Below are positions 1 to 5,398 of a DNA stretch of 5,819 bases, piece by piece. Origin of the DNA: Chitinophagaceae bacterium (GTDB lineage: Bacteria > Bacteroidota > Bacteroidia > Chitinophagales > Chitinophagaceae); assembly GCA_023251285.1 (NCBI GenBank), contig JAHEZB010000171.1, forward strand, positions 1 to 5,819, in the 5' to 3' direction. The position numbers and the translations under genes are program-made. Position 1 is the first letter of the stretch; every line of letters starts with the position of its first letter. The notes below the pieces were generated by a model. That model ran no database searches, was not told the origin of the DNA, and saw only the letters and a list, made by a program, of their open reading frames with translations.

Positions 1-1
1 T

Positions 2-874
2 AAAAGCATCGCCGATCTTACAACTGTCACCACCGATTTTCGAAGTCATATAGCGCCGACCCTTGATGAGAGTTTGAATTATGGTGCAGCCTATTACCCC
101 AATCTCATTTCAAATTACCCATATAGCATTGATGAGACTACTACCGAACTATCGCAAATGATTTCAAAAAATGGAGGGGCAGCGGCTGCAGGTCCCTTTG
201 ACACAAAGCATCTTTCTGATTTGAACAACACTACTACAGGTGATTTAGGTTTGTACAACAGGATTGAAAATGTGTTGAATAATCAATTTCCAATGGTATT
301 GCCACCTTCTCCGGCGCTGGCAGGAATTTACTGTTCAGTAGATGCAACAAGAGGAATATGGAAATCTCCGGCAAATGTAGCGGTGCAATCAATAATAGGA
401 CCTACCTGCAAAATATCTGACGAGATGCAGGCAGATATGAATGTAAATCCACTCACCGGAAAATCAATCAATGCCATTCGTGCATTTACCGGCAAGGGCA
501 CATTAGTTTGGGGTGGAAGAACGCTGTTAGGAAATGATAACAACTGGCGTTACATATCAGTTCGTCGTTTTTATATCATGGTAGAAAAATCGGTGAAGCT
601 CGCCGCCTTCCGCTTTGTATTTGAACCCAATGACGCCAACACCTGGGTACGTGTTCGGGCAATGATAGAAAATTACCTTACCAATTTATGGCGTTTGGGC
701 GCATTAGCGGGAGCAAAACCAGAACAAGCGTTTTATGTAAGAGTCGGGCTGGGATTAACAATGACCTTTGACGATGTGCTCAATGGAAAGTTGATTGTCG
801 AGATTGGCATGGCTCCGGTTCGTCCTGCAGAATTTATTATACTTCGCTTTACACAAATACAGCAAACTTCATAA
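2..874 (+). CDS. Contractile tail sheath protein, C-terminal part (5' end outside window)
   Basis: This is the outer sheath subunit of a contractile injection system, which polymerises around the inner tube and shortens to drive it through a target membrane. The frame is open from base 2 to the TAA at 872-874, giving 290 visible residues; no start is visible and the gene continues to the left. Family hallmarks seen in order are TDFR followed by LNYGAAYYPNL near visible residues 12-35, LPPSPALAGIY and DATRGIWKSPANVAV near 100-130, and the conserved C-terminal sheath domain from GKGTLVWGGRTLLG to FIILRFTQIQ (about 163-287), including a RRFYIMVEKS segment. A TTG at 74 is in frame but lies inside the YGAAYYP region, so it is not a credible start. 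Afp and PVC loci carry several sheath paralogues; whether another lies upstream cannot be seen. Sheath identity is very secure; which paralogue it is remains open. Confidence 0.96.
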   Translation, partial: KSIADLTTVTTDFRSHIAPTLDESLNYGAAYYPNLISNYPYSIDETTTELSQMISKNGGAAAAGPFDTKHLSDLNNTTTGDLGLYNRIENVLNNQFPMVLPPSPALAGIYCSVDATRGIWKSPANVAVQSIIGPTCKISDEMQADMNVNPLTGKSINAIRAFTGKGTLVWGGRTLLGNDNNWRYISVRRFYIMVEKSVKLAAFRFVFEPNDANTWVRVRAMIENYLTNLWRLGALAGAKPEQAFYVRVGLGLTMTFDDVLNGKLIVEIGMAPVRPAEFIILRFTQIQQTS

Positions 875-923
875 AAATCAACTTTCTCATTTTTAGAATT
901 TAAAACTCAATTAAAATATTTTT

Positions 924-1355
924 ATGGCCAATTATCCACTTCCCAAATTTCATTTCCAGGTGCAATGGGGAGGCACCAACATCGGGTTTACAGAAGCAAG
1001 CGGTTTGGATATCAGCAATGATGTAATTGAATACCGCGATGGCGCAAGCCCGGAATATCATAAAATAAAAATGCCTGGTCAACGCAAGTTTAGTAACATC
1101 ACTTTGAAGAGGGGCATTTTTAAGTCGGACAATGATTTTTACAACTGGTTCAATACCATTAATATGAATACAGTTGAAAGACGCGACATTACTTTAAGTC
1201 TTTTGGATGAAACGCTGTCGCCGGTTGTCGTCTGGAAGATAAAAAATGCATGGCCTACTAAAATTACTTCTACCGATCTCAAAGCAGATGGGAATGATGT
1301 AGCCATAGAGACGCTTGAAATTGCACATGAAGGACTAACCATTCAAAATGAATAA
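924..1355 (+). CDS. Inner tube protein, gp19-like (first copy, Afp1/Pvc1-type)
   Basis: This 143-residue protein is a T4 gp19-like tube subunit, which stacks as rings to form the rigid inner tube of the injection system. Family signs are FHFQV at residues 9-13, FTEASGLD at 22-29, the ITLKRGIF strand-turn at 59-66, LSLLDE with SP at 91-100, and WKIKNAWPTK starting at W104. Length fits the family. The ATG at 924 follows an AT-rich 49-base leader without a Shine-Dalgarno, as is usual in Bacteroidota. It lies directly after the sheath gene and five bases before a second, divergent tube gene. In Afp and PVC loci one tube gene precedes the sheaths and another follows them; here two follow the sheath in tandem. 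I infer that this copy is the bulk shaft protein because it keeps the more canonical sequence, but the assignment between the two copies is not proven. Confidence 0.94.
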   Translation: MANYPLPKFHFQVQWGGTNIGFTEASGLDISNDVIEYRDGASPEYHKIKMPGQRKFSNITLKRGIFKSDNDFYNWFNTINMNTVERRDITLSLLDETLSPVVVWKIKNAWPTKITSTDLKADGNDVAIETLEIAHEGLTIQNE

Positions 1356-1360
1356 TCCCT

Positions 1361-1804
1361 ATGCCCGTATATCCCCCGGTTGGTTTTCATTTTTTGGTAA
1401 CCTTTGAACTCAGTCCACAGGCAGATGATACACGCTTCCAGGAGGTGAATGGATTGGATGTTGAAATGGAAATGGAAAATTTTATTGAAGGTGGTGAAAA
1501 CCGGTTTACCTGGCAATTGCCGAAACGTACCCGCTATTCAGATATCATATTGAAAAGAGGAATGTTTATCGGATCTCCGGTTATAAAATGGTGTAGAGAT
1601 GCTTTTGAAAATTTTCTGTTTACACCTGTCAATCTCCACATTGCCCTTTTGAATGAACAGCATTCTCCAATTATGACCTGGTATGTGGTAAATGCAATTC
1701 CAAAAAAATGGTCTGTATCAGGATTAAACGCCCAGGACAATTCCATTATGGTTGAATCCATTTCATTATCATATCAATATTTTAATATCATAGCAGCCGT
1801 CTAA
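1361..1804 (+). CDS. Inner tube protein, gp19-like (second copy, Afp5/Pvc5-type)
   Basis: This 147-residue protein is a second gp19-like tube subunit. It shares the first copy's skeleton at matching places: FHFLV at residues 9-13, FQEVNGLD at 26-33, IILKRGMF at 62-69, ALLNE with SP at 95-103, and WYVVNAIPKK from W107. The rest differs widely, including a five-residue longer first loop (around 17-23) and an acidic stretch, EMEMENFIEGGE, at 35-46. The ATG at 1361 is five bases after the preceding stop, so the two are surely co-transcribed. It is followed by the DUF5908-like gene and then the LysM-like gene, the same neighbourhood as Afp5 and Pvc5. By that analogy it probably forms the tube layer contacting the spike hub rather than the shaft. 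Tube family membership is secure; the adaptor role is inferred from gene order. Confidence 0.92.
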   Translation: MPVYPPVGFHFLVTFELSPQADDTRFQEVNGLDVEMEMENFIEGGENRFTWQLPKRTRYSDIILKRGMFIGSPVIKWCRDAFENFLFTPVNLHIALLNEQHSPIMTWYVVNAIPKKWSVSGLNAQDNSIMVESISLSYQYFNIIAAV

Positions 1805-1814
1805 TTTTATTCAA

Positions 1815-1982
1815 ATGCCAATTGAAATCAAAGAACTGCATATAAAAGCCATAGTAGGTGCGAGAGATAGAGAGATCGTCCCCACAATAAAGCAGGAGGA
1901 TCTGGGTAAGCTTAAAAAGGAAATTACCAAAGAAGTAACAGAAAAAATATTAAAAACCCTTCGACAAAAAAATGAACGCTGA
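1815..1982 (+). CDS. Small DUF5908-like protein of CIS locus (Afp6/Pvc6 position)
   Basis: This short gene encodes 55 residues beginning MPIEIKELHIKAIVG and ending KTLRQKNER. The N-terminal 15 residues look like a short amphipathic beta segment; the remainder is highly charged and probably helical, with a K/E-rich stretch (LKKEITKEVTEKILKTL, about 34-50) spaced like an amphipathic or coiled-coil helix. The MPIEIKEL opening matches what I know of DUF5908, a small family associated with Bacteroidota contractile injection loci. Its place between the second tube gene and the LysM-like gene equals that of Afp6/Pvc6. The ATG at 1815 lies ten bases after the tube stop, and the TGA at 1980-1982 shares its last base with the next ATG, which indicates coding and translational coupling. 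No function is established to my knowledge; an assembly factor or minor tube/hub component is possible. Confidence is high that it is a gene, moderate on family. Confidence 0.86.
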   Translation: MPIEIKELHIKAIVGARDREIVPTIKQEDLGKLKKEITKEVTEKILKTLRQKNER

Positions 1983-2662
1983 TGGCTATTGATCTCTCAC
2001 AATTGGAAAAATTATACATCCTTTCTTACAGCGATCCGGAATATAATACAATCGCAGCGCCACCTTTCTTTGCACTTATAAATCCGGAAACATATACCTA
2101 CAGGTACAAAATTGAATTTTGTGAAACACAGGGCCAGGGCACTTCGGCAGTATCGCTAAAGTTTAATAAAATGCCGCCGCAGGAATTCAATTTTGATTTT
2201 CTATTTGACAGCACCGGCACCATAACGAACATTTTAACTCCTCCTCTTCCTGTACCAGATCAACTTGATTTGTTCCGCCACCAGATCCTTCAATACCAGG
2301 GTGATATCCACAGGCCTTATTACTTAAAAATCAGTTGGGGCACTTTATTATTCAAGGGCGTATTGACATCAATGGATATCGAGTTTAAATTATTTAAACC
2401 GGATGGTACTCCTATCAGAGCTGTAGCAAAATGCTCTTTCAAAGGCAGTATTGAAGAAAACCTTCGTGTGGCAATTGAAAATCCAATGAGCCCGGATATT
2501 ACTCATGAAAGGATAGTAAAGGCTTCGGATAAATTACCTCTAATGACGAATAAAATTTATAAGGATCAAAAATTTTATATAGATGTTGCCGCATATAACG
2601 AACTTGATGGATTCAGAAATATTCAAACCGGCACCAAATTATATTTTCCACCGACTCAATAA
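1982..2662 (+). CDS. CIS hub/tube-adaptor protein with C-terminal LysM-like domain (Afp7/Pvc7-like)
   Basis: This 226-residue protein resembles the Afp7/Pvc7 group, which joins the tube to the spike hub inside the baseplate, a role comparable to phage gp53-type LysM proteins. Residues 1 to about 165 fit the CIS tube-protein domain: FFALINPETYTYRYKIEF near 29-46, FDFLFDSTGT near 71-80, and a diagnostic block from KISWGTLLFKGVL (116-128) through FKLFKPDGTPIRAVAKCSFKG (135-155). Residues about 173-224 resemble a LysM fold, with HERIVKASDKLPLM in place of the usual V.aGDTL, then YKDQKFYIDVAAYNELDGF, and a closing GTKLYFPP. The normal LysM glycine and threonine are replaced, so a structural rather than a peptidoglycan-binding role is likely. 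The start overlaps the upstream stop by one base (TGATG), and the spike gene begins three bases downstream, so the hub proteins look translationally coupled. Confidence 0.9.
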   Translation: MAIDLSQLEKLYILSYSDPEYNTIAAPPFFALINPETYTYRYKIEFCETQGQGTSAVSLKFNKMPPQEFNFDFLFDSTGTITNILTPPLPVPDQLDLFRHQILQYQGDIHRPYYLKISWGTLLFKGVLTSMDIEFKLFKPDGTPIRAVAKCSFKGSIEENLRVAIENPMSPDITHERIVKASDKLPLMTNKIYKDQKFYIDVAAYNELDGFRNIQTGTKLYFPPTQ

Positions 2663-2665
2663 ATC

Positions 2666-4414
2666 ATGCCAGCATCCCCACGAATAGTACCAACAGAACA
2701 AAATCCTGATGTAATATCCTGCACGATCTTGATCGAAGGAAATAAAATTTCCAGGAAGTATCATCTTATCAGTGTTTTAGTTCAAAATGAAATCAATAAA
2801 ATACCGGGTGCTACAATTAATTTTCTTGACGGTGATCCTGCTAAAGAAACATTTGACATCAGCGATTCAGATGAATTTGTCCCGGGAAAGAAAATTGAAA
2901 TACAATTTGGATATCATGGTGAAACAAACACGATCTTCAAAGGCATTATTATTACCAATACGCAAAAGGTAAACAATGACTGTTCTGAATTAATTATTGA
3001 ATGCAAGGATGAGACCGTTAAAATGACTGTAAATAAAGGCAACAGGCATTTTAATGATATCGTTGACAGCGACCTCGTTTCTCAAATATTGGATGATAAC
3101 GGAATAACTGATACCAATATTGACGATTCCAGCACGCAACACGAACAATTGCTGCAATCGAATGTTTCTGATTGGGATTACATTATAAGCCGGCTCGATA
3201 TAAACAGCATGATCTGCGTCATTGATAATGGCAGTTTTACGGCTAAGAAACCCAATCTGCAGGATGATTCTAAACTGGATTTAACCTATGGTGCAGATAT
3301 ATTGGAATTTCATGCAGATATGGATGCGCGAACTCAAACGACTTCTGTTAAAATAATGAGCTGGGATTTTGAAAACCAGGAAGTACGGACTGTAGAAAGT
3401 GAAGATCCGGATGCTCCCGACCAGGGAGAATTTTCGCGCAACCAGTTAGCAACAGTAAACGATCAGCCATTGGAAATCAGGACAGCAGCATCTTTCAGCG
3501 AAAAGGAAGCTCAGGATATTGCGAACGCAAAAAAATTAAGGCAGGAACTTTCCAAAATAAAAGCAAAAGTAAAATACCAGGGAACCACCGCTGCCAAGCC
3601 TGGAGATTTTATTTCTTTGAATGGAGTTGGAAAAAATTTTAATGGGAAGGCATTTGTTTCGGCAGTTCAACATGAATTTGGAGATGGAGATTGGACAACG
3701 GAAGCCACCCTGGGAATGAATGAACAATTTTTTTCGGAGCAAACAAATCCAGGACATGGTGCATCTTCTTCAGGACAATATTCCTCACTTCACGGTTTGC
3801 AAACTGGTATTGTTACTGATATTACAGACAGCTCGGGCCAGTATCGTGTGAAAATTCGGTTGCCGTTGGTTAATAACCAGGATGATGGAGTTTATGCAAG
3901 GGTAGCCACATTGGATGCCGGAGATAATCGGGGAACTTTTTTCAGGCCTGAAACAGGTGATGAAGTATTGGTTGGATTTATGAATGACAATCCAAACAAT
4001 CCGGTTATTCTGGGGATGTTACACAGCAGTGCAAAACAGGCGCCTCTCGAGCCGGAAGACAGTAATCCCGAAAAGGGCTATGTATCGCGCAGCGGCATCA
4101 AACTGATTTTTAATGATGAAAAAAAAAGTATTCATATTGAAACGCCTGGCAACAGGATTTTTGAACTGAATGATGATGAAAACAGCATAACAGTGCAGGA
4201 TGGCGATGGTAACAAAATGGTGATTGATAATAGTGGAGTTTCCATTGAAGCCGCACAGGATTTAACCATAAAAGCTGGTTCTTCTATTTCGATTTCCGCA
4301 CCACAGGTTTCAATAAAAGCTGATGGAACCTTGAGCGCTGAAGGCAGCGGCAGTACCAGCATCAGCAGCAGTGGAATTACAGAAATTAAAGGGTCTTTGG
4401 TAAAAATAAATTGA
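2666..4414 (+). CDS. VgrG-like central spike protein (Afp8/Pvc8-like)
   Basis: This 582-residue protein is the trimeric central spike under the tube, equivalent to T4 gp27 plus gp5 in one chain. Residues 1 to about 360 form the gp27-like ring part, recognisable from GATINFLDGDP near 48 and PGKKIEIQFGYHGE near 73. A serine/glycine linker near 365-374 leads to the gp5-like OB fold from LQTGIVTDI (378 on) through YRVKIRLPL, TFFRPETGDEVLVGFMND and NPVILGMLH, to about 455. The tail from about 475 is a beta-helix-like needle with alternating hydrophobic residues, GNRIFEL, MVIDNSGVSIEA, SISISAPQVSIKA and a serine-rich end. No lysozyme domain or toxin extension is visible. The ATG at 2666 is three bases after the hub gene stop. 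A run of nine A at 4119-4127 falls at the OB/needle junction. The next gene encodes its PAAR cap, after a 256-base gap. Confidence 0.95.
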   Translation: MPASPRIVPTEQNPDVISCTILIEGNKISRKYHLISVLVQNEINKIPGATINFLDGDPAKETFDISDSDEFVPGKKIEIQFGYHGETNTIFKGIIITNTQKVNNDCSELIIECKDETVKMTVNKGNRHFNDIVDSDLVSQILDDNGITDTNIDDSSTQHEQLLQSNVSDWDYIISRLDINSMICVIDNGSFTAKKPNLQDDSKLDLTYGADILEFHADMDARTQTTSVKIMSWDFENQEVRTVESEDPDAPDQGEFSRNQLATVNDQPLEIRTAASFSEKEAQDIANAKKLRQELSKIKAKVKYQGTTAAKPGDFISLNGVGKNFNGKAFVSAVQHEFGDGDWTTEATLGMNEQFFSEQTNPGHGASSSGQYSSLHGLQTGIVTDITDSSGQYRVKIRLPLVNNQDDGVYARVATLDAGDNRGTFFRPETGDEVLVGFMNDNPNNPVILGMLHSSAKQAPLEPEDSNPEKGYVSRSGIKLIFNDEKKSIHIETPGNRIFELNDDENSITVQDGDGNKMVIDNSGVSIEAAQDLTIKAGSSISISAPQVSIKADGTLSAEGSGSTSISSSGITEIKGSLVKIN

Positions 4415-4670
4415 AAACAGATACATCCTTTATTGAGAAAATATAAAATAAAAATTTGCAATAATTCAGACGTAATTGTCAATAATGAACTTAAGGAACA
4501 GTGAAACAAATTTTTAATCATTATCCTTTCAGTAAAAGAATAAATAACAGAGATTTCTGTTTTCTGATTTATAAAAAAAACATGAAGCACTTCCTTTAAA
4601 ACCTGGTGTTAAAAAACAAATTAATACTTCATGCAACCGGTATTATTTCTATAAAATAAATGAATAAACA
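4415..4670 (+). other. AT-rich non-coding gap splitting the CIS gene run
   Basis: These 256 bases between the spike and PAAR genes hold no credible gene: plus-strand ATG frames run only 5 to 10 codons, and the long antisense frame through 4590 is mostly the shadow of the spike gene. The rest of the cluster has gaps of 49 bases or less. The sequence is very AT-rich with short A runs. Two weak inverted repeats are present, a six-base stem at 4546-4561 and 7-base arms CATGAAG (4581-4587) and CTTCATG (4627-4633). I could not find a convincing Bacteroidota promoter (TTG upstream with TAnnTTTG), though the region is the natural place for an internal promoter, attenuator or transcript-processing site. 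It could also be decay of a lost gene, but no coding remnant is recognisable. Confidence 0.6.
4546..4561 (+). terminator. Weak hairpin, possible terminator or attenuator
   Basis: AACAGA (4546-4551), a GATT loop and TCTGTT (4556-4561) form a perfect but AT-rich six-base stem, followed by a short TT and then TCTGA rather than a proper uridine tract. It lies 132 bases after the spike gene stop. As an intrinsic terminator it is poor; partial attenuation before the PAAR gene or chance are both possible. Confidence 0.22.
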
Positions 4671-4961
4671 ATGGCATTTGCGGCAAGAATTTCAGATATG
4701 CATGTTTGCCCGATGGTAACCGGGGTTGTTCCTCATATCGGCGGACCTGTTTTGCCACCTGGCTGTGTAACTGTTTTGATTGGTGGTTTACCAGCTGCGC
4801 GATCAGGAGATTTATGTGTATGCGTAGGGCCGCCGGATTCTATTATAATGGGTTCTGCAACTGTATTGATTGGCGGAATGCCGGCTGCAAGAATGGGTGA
4901 TGCCACTGCACATGGCGGATCTATTATCATTGGTTGTCCCACAGTACTTATTGGAGGTTAA
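4671..4961 (+). CDS. PAAR-repeat spike tip protein (Afp10-like)
   Basis: This 96-residue protein is a PAAR-type cone that sharpens the end of the VgrG-like spike and pierces the target envelope. It opens with DMHVCP (9-14), then HIGGP (22-26), a signature of stand-alone PAAR proteins. The motif TVLIGG occurs three times (34-39, 64-69, 91-96), the first two continuing as LPAARSGD and MPAARMGD, so the literal PAAR pattern is present twice. His11, His22, His81 and a cysteine (Cys13 or Cys51) are plausible zinc ligands of the tip, as in known PAAR structures; which cysteine binds is not clear. The chain stops right after the third repeat with no toxin or transthyretin extension, so it is a bare tip and not an evolved effector. 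The ATG at 4671 has no Shine-Dalgarno. It precedes gp25 by four bases, whereas Afp has gp25 (Afp9) before PAAR (Afp10). Confidence 0.95.
   Translation: MAFAARISDMHVCPMVTGVVPHIGGPVLPPGCVTVLIGGLPAARSGDLCVCVGPPDSIIMGSATVLIGGMPAARMGDATAHGGSIIIGCPTVLIGG
4953..4957 (+). promoter_or_regulatory. Shine-Dalgarno-like GGAGG inside the PAAR gene end
   Basis: GGAGG lies eight bases before the ATG at 4966 and overlaps the final Gly-Gly codons of the PAAR gene. It is well placed for ribosome binding and supports the start at 4966 for the gp25 gene. The other leaders in this window lack such a motif. Because the bases also encode the conserved IGG ending, the match may be partly coincidental. Confidence 0.45.
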
Positions 4962-4965
4962 TATT

Positions 4966-5379
4966 ATGTCAATATCAAAATCATTTCTCGGAACGGGTTG
5001 GGGTTTTCCTCCCACTTTCAGCAAAAAAACATTGCAGGTAGGCATGCTTAGTGATGAAGAAGACATTCGCAGTAGTCTTGAAATTCTACTTTCAACGCGC
5101 CAGGGCGAAAGAGTAATGCTCCCCGGTTACGGATGTAACCTGGATGAAATGCTTTTTGAGCCGTTGACCACTACTTTTAAAACGTACATAAAGGATATGA
5201 TTAATACAGCGATTCTATATTATGAATCCCGTATTTCCGTAAATAAAATTGAACTCGATGATACAGGTGAGGTCGAAGGAAAAATTCTCATCTCGATTGA
5301 TTATACCATAAAGTCAACGAACTCCCGGTTCAATTTTGTTTATCCGTATTACTTAAATGAAAATACAGAACTGAAATAA
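4966..5379 (+). CDS. GPW/gp25-like baseplate wedge protein (Afp9/Pvc9-like)
   Basis: This 137-residue protein is the gp25-like wedge component that connects the baseplate to the first sheath ring, counterpart of T6SS TssE. The frame is open further upstream with an ATG at 4870, but that would overlap the PAAR gene by 92 bases. The ATG at 4966 lies four bases after the PAAR stop, is preceded by GGAGG and gives the usual family N-terminus and size. Family features are FLGTGWGFPPTF at 8-19, EEDIRSSLEILLSTRQGERVM starting at 31, PGYGCNLDEMLFEP at 53-66, then a helix around 70-93 and a closing beta pair ending with FNFVYPYYL. The LFEP at 63-66 sits where gp25/TssE proteins carry their conserved sheath-contact segment. 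The next gene, a large baseplate protein, begins 19 bases after its stop. Confidence 0.94.
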   Translation: MSISKSFLGTGWGFPPTFSKKTLQVGMLSDEEDIRSSLEILLSTRQGERVMLPGYGCNLDEMLFEPLTTTFKTYIKDMINTAILYYESRISVNKIELDDTGEVEGKILISIDYTIKSTNSRFNFVYPYYLNENTELK

Positions 5380-5398
5380 ATAATTTATTACCTGTAAA

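Noticed and set aside
74..76. TTG start for the sheath gene
   Set aside because: The frame stays open to base 2 and the upstream residues (TDFR) belong to the conserved sheath sequence, so the protein starts outside the window.
328..543. Antisense frame within the sheath gene, and similar ones at 900-1082, 1139-1342, 1534-1761, 3536-3757, 4733-4942, 4812-5066 and 5353-5636
   Set aside because: All lie opposite strongly supported genes and show no family features; they are shadows.
1894..1900. AGGAGGA inside the small DUF5908-like gene
   Set aside because: It has no start codon at a suitable distance downstream and lies within coding sequence.
2787..2972. Plus-strand 61-codon frame inside the spike gene, and another at 4706-4900 inside the PAAR gene
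   Set aside because: Out-of-frame shadows of genes with clear family matches.
4455..4482. TTTG followed by TAATTG in the gap as a Bacteroidota promoter
   Set aside because: The second box departs from TAnnTTTG and the spacing is too short, so it is not better than chance in AT-rich DNA.
4132..4590. 152-codon antisense reading frame
   Set aside because: It mostly mirrors the beta-helix part of the spike gene, has no recognisable domain, and would run against the operon.
4870..4965. Upstream ATG for the gp25 gene
   Set aside because: It would overlap the PAAR gene by 92 bases and add residues absent from the family; the ATG at 4966 has a GGAGG and the typical N-terminus.
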